The notes: generated from the sequence alone by a model not told the origin. DNA of 64,000 nt from Chryseobacterium sp. FH1 (GCF_000735135.1 NZ_JPLZ01000006.1:558001-622000), one strand, 5' to 3'; counted from the first letter of the stretch, positions 8,514 to 18,189 are shown. A program made the numbers and translations.

Positions 8514-9413
8514 ATGGAATCCCTTATACCGATTTACACACTTGAGCAATTTGCAGAATTTAATGATCTGAAAGTACTGAACAAGAATATATTGTCTTGC
8601 ATTTGTGGACCGGACAATCTGGATGCGATCGACCTCAACTATCCAATGAAGATCAGCAGTTTTTCGCTTTTGTTGGTAACCACAGGAAAGGTTCGCCTTA
8701 ACATAGATTTTCAAGAGGTTGCTTTGCAAGAGAATGATATCATCTTTCTCTATCCTAAAAATGTCATCGAATTTCTTGAAGTTTCAGTTGATGCGTCTTT
8801 TGAAAGCCTTTTCATCTCAGGGGATTATTTTTCTAATCTCAACCTACAGATGAACTCTAAGGATGCGTTGGAAATCTTATCGAGTAATTATTCAAAGATA
8901 CTTTCTCTTTGTCCGAACAGCATTGGTCATATCACAACAAGTTTTGAAAGACTGAGGTTTCTAAATGATCCTGCAAACGAAACTATTTTCTATATGGAAA
9001 TGCAAAAAGGGATCATCAATCTGATCATGTACGAACTTGCAGGATATTTGCAAAAACAGCAGAACAATTTGCTGAAAATCTATCGTAAGGAAGATATCGC
9101 AATACGATTTGCCAATTTGGTAGGTCAACATTACCAAATCAGGAGAGATGTACAGTTTTATGCAGATCAGATCTTTATAACCAGAACCCATTTGACAAGG
9201 ACGATCAAAGAGGTCTATCTTAAAAATCCCAAACAGATCATCGAAGACAAGATCATCTCTGAGGCTAAAATATTATTACTAAAGAGTGAGTACAGTATCA
9301 GTCAGGTGATGACGGAATTAAAATTTGAAGATCAGCCTACTTTTACCAAATTTTTCAAGAAAAAAACAGGATTCAGTCCTAATGCATACCGCAGGTCATT
9401 GGCAAGTGCATAA
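8514..9413 (+). CDS. AraC-family transcriptional regulator (RND operon-linked)
   Basis: A 299-residue AraC-type regulator. The N-terminal half is a cupin-like domain (VALQENDIIFLYPKN near residues 65-80); the C-terminal helix-turn-helix pair includes FYADQIFITRTHLTRTIKE and QVMTELKFEDQPTFTKFFKKK, closing with FSPNAYRR. I use ATG 8514 rather than an upstream TTG at 8478 because the promoter at 8477-8507 overlaps the longer form. It is 146 bases upstream of a complete RND efflux operon on the same strand and is probably its activator. Proteins with this layout also occur at 16452. Confidence 0.88.
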   Translation: MESLIPIYTLEQFAEFNDLKVLNKNILSCICGPDNLDAIDLNYPMKISSFSLLLVTTGKVRLNIDFQEVALQENDIIFLYPKNVIEFLEVSVDASFESLFISGDYFSNLNLQMNSKDALEILSSNYSKILSLCPNSIGHITTSFERLRFLNDPANETIFYMEMQKGIINLIMYELAGYLQKQQNNLLKIYRKEDIAIRFANLVGQHYQIRRDVQFYADQIFITRTHLTRTIKEVYLKNPKQIIEDKIISEAKILLLKSEYSISQVMTELKFEDQPTFTKFFKKKTGFSPNAYRRSLASA

Positions 9414-9494
9414 TATTCCCTTGCAAATCGATTCAAAAAGAACCAATGAGGTTCTTAAATGTTCTTTTTTGACAATATTTAGATTCTTTCTTAC

Positions 9495-9526
9495 ATTGTT
9501 GTCTGACATTTTTGTCAATAATTTTG
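9495..9526 (+). promoter_or_regulatory. Promoter of the first RND operon with internal inverted repeat
   Basis: TAATTTTG at 9519-9526 is a perfect -7 element; ATTG at 9495-9498 lies 20 bases before it. Between them TGACA-TTTT-TGTCA (9504-9517) forms a 5+4+5 inverted repeat, a plausible operator for the adjacent AraC or TetR proteins. Confidence 0.5.
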
Positions 9527-9559
9527 CAGGCATATACTAAGAAAAAATCTTAATCATTT

Positions 9560-10735
9560 ATGAACTATTTAAGCAGAAAGTTTATTTCGGGCTCAGTGAT
9601 CGCTTGTGGCCTATTTTTACTTCAATCTTGTAATAAAACCGAGCAACCGCCACAGTTTCCGCCGATGGAGTTGCCTGTTTCCAAAATAGAGAGTGGCAAC
9701 GGGCTGGTCTCAAAAGAATATCCTGCCAGCATAGAGGGTGTGACCGATGTCGAGATCAGGCCCCAGGTATCTGGTTATCTGCACAAAGTTTACGTTGATG
9801 AAGGTGCTTATGTACGAGCAGGCCAACCCCTTTTTCAAATCGATCCCAGAATGTATGCCGAGCAGTACAATACAGCGAAAGCCGGCGTTTCTGTAGCGAG
9901 AGCGAACCTTGCCAATCTAAAGATCGACCTTGACCGCAGAAAGGAATTGGTGAAAGAAAGCATTGTTTCCAACATTCAGATCCAACAGGCCCAGGCTGCG
10001 TATGACGGAGCAAAAGCATCTTTGACCCAGGCTGAAGCAACCGCACAATCTGCAAGGATCAATCTTGATTTTTGCACGATCAAAGCTCCTGTCAGTGGTT
10101 ATCTTAGCAGAATCAACTACCGTTTGGGAAGTATGATAAGCCCGGCTGGCGTAGAGCCCATTACGGTTCTTTCTGATTCGCACGAGGTGAATGTGTATTT
10201 CAGTATGAGTGAAAATGATTTCCTGACATTCCAGAATTCTCAGGTCGGAAGCACTATCCAGGAAAAGATCAGAAAAGCTCCATTGGTAGGATTGCAGATC
10301 GCTGACGGTCATCTCTATGAGGAAAAAGGAAAGATCGATGCGGTCGAAGGTCAGTTCAATTCCAATACAGGATCTGTGACTTTCAGAGCTAAATTCAATA
10401 ATCCCAAAAATATCATTCGTGGTGGGAATACAGGAAAGATCATTATTGACCAACACTATGATAACGTTATTATGGTCCCGATCGCATCTACAGTCAATAT
10501 TCAGGACAAAGTGTATATTTTTTCAGTCGATAAGGACAATAAAGCTGTGCAGAAAGCTATTGAGGTCTCTGGAAAAAGCGGTACGAGCTATATGGTGACA
10601 AGCGGTATCAAAGCCGGCGAATCTTACATCGTTTCTGGCTTCGAAAGATTGCAGCCGGGAATGCCTGTCGTTCCTAAAACAGTAAGTCAACAAGCCAATA
10701 AAACTTCATCAAAATCAGCATCTGGTAAAATGTAG
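9560..10735 (+). CDS. RND efflux periplasmic adaptor lipoprotein (AcrA/MexA type)
   Basis: A 391-residue membrane-fusion protein bridging the inner-membrane RND pump and the outer-membrane channel. A lipoprotein signal ends in LLQSC (Cys near residue 24). The lipoyl/barrel-sandwich half-motifs are VEIRPQVSGYLHKVYVDEGAYVRAGQPLF and, after an alpha-helical hairpin (about 105-165), FCTIKAPVSGYL. The beta-barrel and membrane-proximal domains follow. It is gene 1 of an adaptor-pump-channel operon (9560-15475), with the AraC regulator upstream and a TetR regulator downstream. Confidence 0.93.
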   Translation: MNYLSRKFISGSVIACGLFLLQSCNKTEQPPQFPPMELPVSKIESGNGLVSKEYPASIEGVTDVEIRPQVSGYLHKVYVDEGAYVRAGQPLFQIDPRMYAEQYNTAKAGVSVARANLANLKIDLDRRKELVKESIVSNIQIQQAQAAYDGAKASLTQAEATAQSARINLDFCTIKAPVSGYLSRINYRLGSMISPAGVEPITVLSDSHEVNVYFSMSENDFLTFQNSQVGSTIQEKIRKAPLVGLQIADGHLYEEKGKIDAVEGQFNSNTGSVTFRAKFNNPKNIIRGGNTGKIIIDQHYDNVIMVPIASTVNIQDKVYIFSVDKDNKAVQKAIEVSGKSGTSYMVTSGIKAGESYIVSGFERLQPGMPVVPKTVSQQANKTSSKSASGKM

Positions 10736-10771
10736 GATGTGCCCTGAAGTTTAATTTCAAATAAAAAATCA

Positions 10772-13700
10772 ATGTTAAAAACGATTATAAAAAGACCGGT
10801 TCTAGCGACCGTTATATCGGTGTTGCTTGTCATCCTTGGAATTGTAGGGATGAAAACGTTGCCAATAACCTCTTTTCCTGAAATTGCGCCACCAAGTGTC
10901 ACCGTAATGGCGGTCTATCCCGGGGCAAGTTCTGAGGTGATAGCGAGATCCGTAGCGCCACCATTGGAAAATGCGATCAACGGCGTTGAAAATATGGACT
11001 ACATCACATCCACGTCCAGTAATGGCAACCTGATGCTAAATGTGGTATTCAAATTGGGAACTAATCCCGATCAGGCCGCGGTAAATGTGCAGAATAGAGT
11101 AGCACAGGCAACCAGCCAGCTACCGGCAGAGGTGAATCAGATCGGGGTAACCACGATGAAGCGACAAAACAGTATCCTGGCGATGCTGACCATCTATTCT
11201 GAAGATCCTTCCGTAAATGACCTGTTCATAGAAAACTATGCTAAGATTAATCTTGTACCAGAATTGAAACGTATCAGAGGAGTGGGTGATGCAATGGTTT
11301 TTGGTAATAAGGATTATTCGATGAGGGTCTGGCTCGATCCTCAAAAAATGGCCTCATACAATTTGACGCCGCAAGAAGTGGCTGGTGCCATTCAAGCGCA
11401 GAATGTGGAAGCAGCGCCAGGTAGATTTGGTGAAAGAAGCAAGGAAGCCTTGGATTATGTCATCCGTTACAAAGGAAAAAATACAGAACCTTCACAATAT
11501 GAAAATATTCTTATCAAAGCAGGTAATGATGGAAGCACGTTGAGGTTAAAGGATATTGCCAAAGTGGAATTCGGATCCTATGATTACGGCGTTTCCACGC
11601 TTTATGAGAAAAAACAGGGTGTAATGATCGCACTGTTTCAAACGGCGGGATCCAATGCGAATGAAATTGAGATCGCGGCACAGAACAGAGTGAAAGAGCT
11701 TTCTGCATCTTTCCCGGCAGGTGTGAAATATACTTTTATGTACAGTTCCAAAGAATCACTGGATCAAAGTATCGATCAGGTGATCCATACTCTGATCGAA
11801 GCTTTTATTCTTGTCTTTATCGTTGTATTCATCTTCCTCCAGGATTTCAGGTCGACCCTGATCCCGGCCATTGCGGTTCCGGTATCTATCTTGGGAACGT
11901 TCTTCTTTATGAACCTGTTTGGATTCTCGATCAACCTTTTAACTTTATTTGCTTTGGTCTTGGCGATCGGTATCGTGGTAGATGATGCGATCGTGGTTGT
12001 TGAAGCTGTTCACGCCAAAATGGAACACCGGAAACTAAACGGCAGGGCGGCAACAATGTCGGCGATGAGCGAGATAACCGGAGCGATCTTCTCTATTACT
12101 TTGGTAATGGCTGCGGTCTTTGTACCGGTTGCTTTTATGGAAGGGCCAACGGGGATCTTCTATCAACAATTTGCTTTAACACTGGCAATGGCGATCGTGA
12201 TCTCGGCAGTCAATGCATTGACCTTGAGTCCTGCCTTGTGTGCGATCTTATTAAAACAGCATCATACACCTGGACACGGGCAAGAGCCTAAGAAATTATC
12301 ATTTAAAGAAAAATTCTTTGCGGGCTTCAATGCATCGTTTGATAAAATGACTTTCCGATATGGCAAATCGGTTCTGTTCTTATTGAAGAAAAAATGGGTC
12401 GCTTTTTCAGGGCTTGCGGTTGTGATAGGTCTATTTGCGTGGATGTTTATCATTACGCCAACAGGATTTATTCCTGATGAAGACCAATCATTTTTGATGG
12501 CAACGGTTACGCTACCGCCAGGCTCCACGCAAGCGCGTACCACAGATGTTGTGAACAGAGCCGAGCTTGCCTTAAGAAAGCATCCTGCGATCAAAAGCAT
12601 CGTTTCTGTTAATGGTCTGAATATGCTTAATTTCAGCACATCATCATCCAGTGCCGTGTTTATGCTTAAACTTAAAAATCCTAAAGAACGTGGTGACGTA
12701 CACGACATCAATCAAATAATCGGCCAGCTTCAGGGTGAGGTGAGCCAGATAAAGGAGGCTTCATTCTTTGTTCTGGGTATGCCTACTGTTCCTGGATTCG
12801 GTAACACGAGTGGTATGGAGATCGTTCTTCAGGATAAGACCGCTGGTTCATTGACCAAATTCAACGAAACTTCAAATGTCTTTATCGGTGCGTTGATGCA
12901 AAGACCGGAAATAGCAATGGCATTTACCACATTCAATGCTTCTTTTCCACAGTATGAGCTGGTAGTTGATGAGGTAAAGGCAAAACAACTGGGTGTTAAT
13001 GTTTCAGATGTAATGTCTGTGATGCAAGGGTATTACGGAAGTATGCAGGCTTCAGATTTCAACAGATTCGGAAAATACTACCGTGTCGTGATGCAGGCTC
13101 CTCCTGAGTACAGGGCAGATCCTAATTCTATGAACGGAATTTCGATTAAAAATAATGTTGGGCAAATGGTCCCTGTCAGTACGGTCGCTTCATTGAAACA
13201 GACGGCAGGACCAGAGGTGGTGGATCACCATAATTTGTTCAATGCCATCAGTATCACTGCGATTCCGGCTCCGGGATACAGTACAGGTCAGGCAATGGCA
13301 GTGCTCAAAGAAGTCAGTGCCCAGAATCTACCGACAGGATTTTCCTACGACCTAAAAGGAATGGCGCGTGAGGAACAGTCTTCAGGAGGACAATCGGCGG
13401 TGATCTTCGGATTGTGTTTCATCTTTGTTTACTTCATCCTTTCCGCACAGTATGAAAGCTACCTGGTCCCATTTGCAGTGTTGTTGGGAATTCCGACAGG
13501 ATTGTTAGGTGTATTTGTAGGAATTTCAATTGCTGATATTGCAAATAACATCTATGTACAGGTTGCTTTGGTAATGCTTATCGGTCTGCTTGCGAAAAAT
13601 GCGATACTGATCGTGGAATTTGCGATGCAGAGAAGAAAAGCAGGAAAGAGTTTGACAGCTGCTGCAGTGGAAGGCGCAAAAGCAAGATTGAGACCTATTT

Positions 13701-13951
13701 TGATGACGTCACTAGCATTCATTGCCGGTTTGCTTCCATTGTTGTTTGCATCAGGGCCATCCGCGATCGGAAATCATTCCATCGGCTATGCAGCGGTTTT
13801 CGGAATGTTGTTCGGAACTGTTCTCGGGGTGTTCATCACGCCAGTTCTTTTTGTCGTATTTAAATATCTGCAGGAAAAGATAAGTGGTAAACCACTTGAC
13901 GAAAGTGTCTGGGACTATGAACCTTCAAAACTCGCAAAACACAATCATTAA
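10772..13951 (+). CDS. RND multidrug efflux permease (AcrB/MexB, HAE1 family)
   Basis: A 1059-residue inner-membrane proton/drug antiporter, full length for the HAE1 family (1030-1060). The N-terminal transmembrane helix (MLKTIIKRPVLATVISVLLV) is followed by the porter domain, whose PGASSEVI and VQNRVAQA segments are typical. TM4 contains GIVVDDAIVVVEAVHA with the paired aspartates of the proton relay, and the second half has LAKNAILIVEFAMQRR in TM10 with the relay lysine. Export of lipophilic drugs, dyes or detergents is expected; the actual substrates cannot be read. It is gene 2 of the operon. Confidence 0.95.
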   Translation: MLKTIIKRPVLATVISVLLVILGIVGMKTLPITSFPEIAPPSVTVMAVYPGASSEVIARSVAPPLENAINGVENMDYITSTSSNGNLMLNVVFKLGTNPDQAAVNVQNRVAQATSQLPAEVNQIGVTTMKRQNSILAMLTIYSEDPSVNDLFIENYAKINLVPELKRIRGVGDAMVFGNKDYSMRVWLDPQKMASYNLTPQEVAGAIQAQNVEAAPGRFGERSKEALDYVIRYKGKNTEPSQYENILIKAGNDGSTLRLKDIAKVEFGSYDYGVSTLYEKKQGVMIALFQTAGSNANEIEIAAQNRVKELSASFPAGVKYTFMYSSKESLDQSIDQVIHTLIEAFILVFIVVFIFLQDFRSTLIPAIAVPVSILGTFFFMNLFGFSINLLTLFALVLAIGIVVDDAIVVVEAVHAKMEHRKLNGRAATMSAMSEITGAIFSITLVMAAVFVPVAFMEGPTGIFYQQFALTLAMAIVISAVNALTLSPALCAILLKQHHTPGHGQEPKKLSFKEKFFAGFNASFDKMTFRYGKSVLFLLKKKWVAFSGLAVVIGLFAWMFIITPTGFIPDEDQSFLMATVTLPPGSTQARTTDVVNRAELALRKHPAIKSIVSVNGLNMLNFSTSSSSAVFMLKLKNPKERGDVHDINQIIGQLQGEVSQIKEASFFVLGMPTVPGFGNTSGMEIVLQDKTAGSLTKFNETSNVFIGALMQRPEIAMAFTTFNASFPQYELVVDEVKAKQLGVNVSDVMSVMQGYYGSMQASDFNRFGKYYRVVMQAPPEYRADPNSMNGISIKNNVGQMVPVSTVASLKQTAGPEVVDHHNLFNAISITAIPAPGYSTGQAMAVLKEVSAQNLPTGFSYDLKGMAREEQSSGGQSAVIFGLCFIFVYFILSAQYESYLVPFAVLLGIPTGLLGVFVGISIADIANNIYVQVALVMLIGLLAKNAILIVEFAMQRRKAGKSLTAAAVEGAKARLRPILMTSLAFIAGLLPLLFASGPSAIGNHSIGYAAVFGMLFGTVLGVFITPVLFVVFKYLQEKISGKPLDESVWDYEPSKLAKHNH

Positions 13952-14035
13952 TATAATAGTTTGAGAGCCCAAAGATAATTCAGGGTAGGCAAGAGTATGA
14001 TGTCTGCCCAATTATCGGCGGTAAAAAAAATTACA

Positions 14036-15475
14036 ATGAAATCAAATATCAGATCATATACAAATTTCGGAGCTTTTGCAGCATTACTAACTTTAGCATC
14101 CTGTAGCGTTCAAAAATATAAAGCTCCTGAAGCAGAATTGCCGGAGAGTTTCAGAGATACAACTCAATTGGATGTTGCGCAGGATAGCACACAAGGTAGC
14201 ATTGCGAAAATTCCATACAGAGAGTTTTTTACGGATCCGACTTTACTTTCGCTCATCGAAAATGGCGTTAAAAACAACAACGACCTCAAAGTGTCCATCA
14301 AGCAGATCGAATCTGCGGCATTGAGCTATAACCGTTCGAAATGGGGAAATGTTCCAAACGTCAATTTAAATATAGCAACGGCGTCCATCAGCAGACCTTC
14401 TGACAATAGTATGAACGGACAAATGTTCGGACAGATGCTGGGGCAAAGATATATAGAGGACTACGGAACAAATATTTCAATTTCTTGGGAAGCAGACATT
14501 TGGGGAAAGATAAAAGGCAGAAAAGAATCGGCTTTGGCGGCCTATCTTCAAACGCAGGAAGCAGCAAAAGCGGTTCAGACACAATTGGTTGCGCAAATTG
14601 CACAAGGCTACTACAATCTTTTGATGTTGGATACGCAATTGGATATTACTAATCAGAATTTAACACTGGTGAATAATACCCTGAGAATGATTACCAAGCA
14701 GCAGGAATTGGGAATTACAACAAGTCTTTCCGTGCAACAGCAGGAAAATACACGTGACCAAATGTTGGTGACGATTCCGATAATCGAGCAGTCGATTACG
14801 ATTCAGGAAAATGCGCTAAGTATTTTGACTGGAAAAATGCCTGGCGAAATCCAAAGAACGTTGAAGCTGACAAATATGGAGACGCCGGAATACAGATCGG
14901 TAGGAATTCCGACAGAACTCTTGAGCTATAGACCTGACGTGAAAAACAGTGAACTGAGCGTGAGACAAGCTTTTGCCAATGTGAAAGTTTCCAAGGCAAG
15001 TATGTATCCAGCTTTTAATATCACTGCTCAGGGCGGTTTGAACACATTCAACTTCAAAAATTGGTTTGACATTCCAGGATCATTGTTCGGCGCAGCTGCA
15101 GGTTCACTCGCAATGCCTCTGATCAATGGAAAACAATTGAAGACCCAATATGAACAGTCGAAAATTGCAATGGAGCAGTCTGAGATCAATTTCAAGCAAA
15201 CTGTTTTAAGTGCTGTCGGAGAAGTGTCAAATGCTTTGGCAAACATCGAATCAGCCGATAAACAGGAGGTAATTACCGTTGGTTTGGTGGCGAGATCTGA
15301 CAAAGCTGTGACCATATCTACCAAATTGTTCCAACAGGATATGGCGACCTATCTTGATGTCATCACGGCACAGAATAACAAACTGCAGGCAGAGTTGAGC
15401 CTGGCAAACATCAAACTTCAGAAGCTGAACTCGGTAGTGGATCTATACCGCGCCCTCGGAGGAGGATGGCAATAA
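14036..15475 (+). CDS. Outer-membrane efflux channel lipoprotein (TolC/OprM, NodT family)
   Basis: A 479-residue outer-membrane factor. A lipoprotein signal ends in LTLASCSV. Two OEP repeats follow with the alternating helical pattern of TolC channels, for example FTDPTLLSLIENGVKNNNDLK, and the segment SYRPDVKNSELSVRQAFANV diagnostic of the NodT/OprM group. I chose ATG 14036 (MKSNIRSYTNFG) because it gives a proper lipoprotein signal; the upstream start at 13997 would bury it. It completes the tripartite pump encoded from 9560. Confidence 0.92.
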   Translation: MKSNIRSYTNFGAFAALLTLASCSVQKYKAPEAELPESFRDTTQLDVAQDSTQGSIAKIPYREFFTDPTLLSLIENGVKNNNDLKVSIKQIESAALSYNRSKWGNVPNVNLNIATASISRPSDNSMNGQMFGQMLGQRYIEDYGTNISISWEADIWGKIKGRKESALAAYLQTQEAAKAVQTQLVAQIAQGYYNLLMLDTQLDITNQNLTLVNNTLRMITKQQELGITTSLSVQQQENTRDQMLVTIPIIEQSITIQENALSILTGKMPGEIQRTLKLTNMETPEYRSVGIPTELLSYRPDVKNSELSVRQAFANVKVSKASMYPAFNITAQGGLNTFNFKNWFDIPGSLFGAAAGSLAMPLINGKQLKTQYEQSKIAMEQSEINFKQTVLSAVGEVSNALANIESADKQEVITVGLVARSDKAVTISTKLFQQDMATYLDVITAQNNKLQAELSLANIKLQKLNSVVDLYRALGGGWQ

Positions 15476-15527
15476 ACTCAATGATATGAACATCGAATTG
15501 GACCATAGTTAAAGTTTTTCTTGTTGT

Positions 15528-15560
15528 AGCAGTTGGTGGATTCCGCCAGCTGCTATTTTT
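15528..15560 (+). terminator. Terminator of the first RND operon
   Basis: AGCAG-TTGG-TGG pairs imperfectly, with G-U wobbles, with CG-CCA-GCTGCT, followed by TTTTT at 15556-15560, directly after the channel gene. Confidence 0.75.
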
Positions 15561-15573
15561 AAAATTATAAAGA

Positions 15574-16164
15574 ATGAGTGATACAGAAAATAAAATAAAA
15601 GCGGCCACGGTAGATCTTCTGCTAAAGGAAGGGAATTTCGGATTCACGCTTTACGATGTCGCTGAAAGATCAAGGGCAAACCGTACGGTGATTCACTATT
15701 ATTTCAGGTCGAGGGACAATCTTCAGACCGTTGTTACAAAAGAGATCCTTAGCACTCTAGTACGACCCCGCTACGAAACATTGATATGCAAAGACGATCT
15801 GAAAAGTAAGATCCTCAATTTTTTGGAAGAATCGGACAAGATATGTAGTCTGTATCCCTACATCGATGTTTTTCTGATGGTAAGACTTAAAGTCAGCCAG
15901 GATCTGCAATTGTTTTTTCAGAATATTTTAGAGAGTTTTAAAGATCTGATCTTTGAAGTTCAGGAAGCGATCGACCGGAAAGAGACAAATTATCAGAGTG
16001 CACAATTATTTTTAAGCGATTTGTTTTCACTTTCTTCATTTTCATACATCTTCAGCAATTTTTTCCAAAGTTTAGACATTCCTCTGCATCAAAAGTCGAA
16101 TTCTTATGACTGTACAAACAAGAACGGAAGAATTTTGGATATTCTTTTTGGCAGGAATAATTAA
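15574..16164 (+). CDS. TetR/AcrR-family regulator
   Basis: A 196-residue TetR-type repressor. The N-terminal helix-turn-helix reads FTLYDVAERSRANRTVIHYYFRSRDNLQ (residues 24-51), with the recognition helix and YYF signature intact. The ligand-binding half (about 60-196) is helical with several Phe and Leu clusters and no recognisable family. It follows the RND operon after a terminator and could repress that pump or act elsewhere. The broken gene at 1418-1879 has a very similar layout. Confidence 0.88.
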   Translation: MSDTENKIKAATVDLLLKEGNFGFTLYDVAERSRANRTVIHYYFRSRDNLQTVVTKEILSTLVRPRYETLICKDDLKSKILNFLEESDKICSLYPYIDVFLMVRLKVSQDLQLFFQNILESFKDLIFEVQEAIDRKETNYQSAQLFLSDLFSLSSFSYIFSNFFQSLDIPLHQKSNSYDCTNKNGRILDILFGRNN

Positions 16165-16201
16165 GTAAAACGAAGTTGAAAAGGTAATTTTTTAGTTTTG
16201 A

Positions 16202-16321
16202 GATGTTGTTCTCATTAACAAAATAAAAGAAGCACTCACCGATCAAGATGAATGTTCAATTAAAGATAGAGATGTTGCTGTCAGAATAATGATAAAAGGA
16301 TTTCTTGAAAAGAGAAAATAG
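16202..16321 (+). pseudogene. Short coding remnant of unknown family
   Basis: A 39-codon open stretch directly after a stop codon (INKIKEALTDQDECSIKDRD..., ending FLEKRK) has protein-like composition but no start codon ahead of its first half. I do not recognise it. It lies between tetR and an araC gene. Confidence 0.25.
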
Positions 16322-16405
16322 GATCAGATCAAAATATTTTCAGCTATATTTTTAGTTATTTAAGTCTTTTAAAAATTCGCATCAACTTTCTGATGTAATA
16401 AATGT

Positions 16406-16438
16406 TTTGAAAAATGCATTATCATTCCGATAAATTTG
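16406..16438 (+). promoter_or_regulatory. Consensus promoter TTTG-N21-TAAATTTG for araC
   Basis: TTTG at 16406-16409 and TAAATTTG at 16431-16438 have a 21-base spacer, within the Bacteroidota optimum. The ATG at 16452 follows after 13 bases. Confidence 0.65.
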
Positions 16439-16451
16439 ATAACTTAAATCA

Positions 16452-17360
16452 ATGAAAATAAAGGACGAGATTAAGCAATATACGATCAGGAATATCATCA
16501 ACTATAGAAAGCTCGACTGGAGTATTTCAGATGATTTCCTGTATCTTACAGATGTACCGGAGATCTTCGAGCCTTTTGAAATGAAACCGCACTATTTCGC
16601 CTATGGAATTATCAATTCCGGTAGTATCACCATCGAAGTAGATTACCAGAAATTTCTGATAGATGAACGTTCATTATTAATTTATCGTCCTGAACAAAAT
16701 GTAAAAGTTATAAAGATAGAAGCTGGTACAAAGGGAATGTTTGTACTGTTTACGAAAAAGTTTATGGACTATCTTTTCGAAAGTTTCTTCTCTATTGCGC
16801 CCAATTCTTTTCTGAAAAACAAGTTCGGTTCACAGGTCGTTCTTTCCAAGGAAGACCACTCGAAAATGAATACTTTGTTTGCACGTACTTTGGATTTTTT
16901 AATTGCTTCGGAGGCAGACAACGAAAGATGGATCTATTCCGCTAAAAGTATGCTTCTTGCTTTGATCAATGAAAGTGATTTTTTGGTAAACAGGTACATC
17001 GAAAACAGGAACACCATTCATCAACCTCGTGAGGAAGAGATTGGATACAACTTCAAAAAATTGGTCTCAAAGCACTACCTGACTTTTAGAAATATTGAAT
17101 TTTACGCCCAAGAGCTGAATATCACAACCAATTACCTGCATAAAATTGTAAAAAGCCAGTTTTATCAAACGCCTGCAGAGATCATCAATATGGCGCTCCT
17201 GTCTGAGTGTAAAGTGCGTTTGTCAGATTCCAGCGAGTCAATAAGTCAAATCGCCGATGACCTTCAATTTACCAATCTTCAATCGTTCAGCCGTTATTTT
17301 AAAAAGCAGACTGGTGAGACGCCCACTTCATTCCGTAAATATAATTTGATAAATCCATAA
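16452..17360 (+). CDS. AraC-family transcriptional regulator
   Basis: A 302-residue regulator of the same layout as the one at 8514: N-terminal cupin-like sensing domain (GSITIEVDYQKFLIDERSLLIY near 55-76) and C-terminal AraC helix-turn-helix pair, with FYAQELNITTNYLHKIVKSQF and SQIADDLQFTNLQSFSRYFKKQ, ending TGETPTSFRKY. A short-chain dehydrogenase follows 82 bases downstream on the same strand and is the probable target. Confidence 0.9.
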   Translation: MKIKDEIKQYTIRNIINYRKLDWSISDDFLYLTDVPEIFEPFEMKPHYFAYGIINSGSITIEVDYQKFLIDERSLLIYRPEQNVKVIKIEAGTKGMFVLFTKKFMDYLFESFFSIAPNSFLKNKFGSQVVLSKEDHSKMNTLFARTLDFLIASEADNERWIYSAKSMLLALINESDFLVNRYIENRNTIHQPREEEIGYNFKKLVSKHYLTFRNIEFYAQELNITTNYLHKIVKSQFYQTPAEIINMALLSECKVRLSDSSESISQIADDLQFTNLQSFSRYFKKQTGETPTSFRKYNLINP

Positions 17361-17442
17361 AATGATAAAGTTTGTCCAACTTCGGGTAAGCAATAGGAGA
17401 TGATCAATCGCTAATTTTATTTTATAATTAAATTTAATTAGT

Positions 17443-18189
17443 ATGGAACGATTAAAAGGAAAAATAGCCATTATTACAGGTGCATCCCAAGGAATGGGAG
17501 AGTCGCACGCAAGAAAATTTATTGCAGAAGGAGCCAAGGTGATACTTACGGATCTCAATGAAGAAAAAGGAAAAAAGATCGCTGATGAATTAGGTGAAAA
17601 TGCTCTGTTCTTAAAGCACGATGTTTCGGATGTCGAACAATGGAAAGATGTCGTAGCGAAAGGAGAAGAAAAGTTTGGACCTGTCAATGTTTTGGTCAAC
17701 AACGCAGGAATTTTAGGTCCAATCAAAACAGTGACTGAAATTACAGAAGAGGAATATCTGAAGGTAGTCGAAATCAATCAAAATGCTGTTTTCTATGGAA
17801 TGAAGTACACGATACCGTCGATGCAGAAGGCTGGTGTAGGCTCCATCGTGAATATTTCCTCAGTTGCGGGAATAGTAGCAATTCCTGGATATCCAAGTTT
17901 GGCCTATACGGGCAGTAAATTTGCTGTCAGAGGTCTTACAAAAGCAGCAGCTGTAGAATATGGCAAAGAAAATATAAGAGCCAATTCAGTGCATCCAGGA
18001 TACATCAAAACCCCAATGATGGTGGAAGCCACTGGCGAAGATGGAAGTGGCGCGGCAGATGTTACGCCTCTTGGCAGAATGGCAGATGCAAGTGAAGTTA
18101 GCGACCTGGTGGTGTTTTTAGCTTCCGACGAATCATCGTTTCTTACAGGTACAGAGCAGGTAATAGACGGCGGGATGAGCATCCAATAG
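17443..18189 (+). CDS. Short-chain dehydrogenase (3-alpha/20-beta or levodione reductase-like SDR)
   Basis: A 248-residue classical SDR with TGASQGMG for the nucleotide, NNAG at about residues 86-89, catalytic Ser in ISSVAG, and YTGSK as the YxxxK pair. The C-terminus GTEQVIDGGMSIQ is standard. It most resembles NAD-dependent alcohol/ketone dehydrogenases of the glucose or cyclohexanol type; the substrate is not readable. It pairs with the AraC regulator just upstream and is closed by a terminator at 18231-18263. Confidence 0.9.
   Translation: MERLKGKIAIITGASQGMGESHARKFIAEGAKVILTDLNEEKGKKIADELGENALFLKHDVSDVEQWKDVVAKGEEKFGPVNVLVNNAGILGPIKTVTEITEEEYLKVVEINQNAVFYGMKYTIPSMQKAGVGSIVNISSVAGIVAIPGYPSLAYTGSKFAVRGLTKAAAVEYGKENIRANSVHPGYIKTPMMVEATGEDGSGAADVTPLGRMADASEVSDLVVFLASDESSFLTGTEQVIDGGMSIQ

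Noticed and set aside
9917-10456. 179-codon minus-strand ORF
   Set aside because: Antisense to the adaptor gene at 9560-10735; composition rich in S, F and I as expected of a shadow.
12262-12711. 149-codon minus-strand ORF
   Set aside because: It lies wholly inside the RND permease gene at 10772-13951 and has no family features; it is an antisense shadow.
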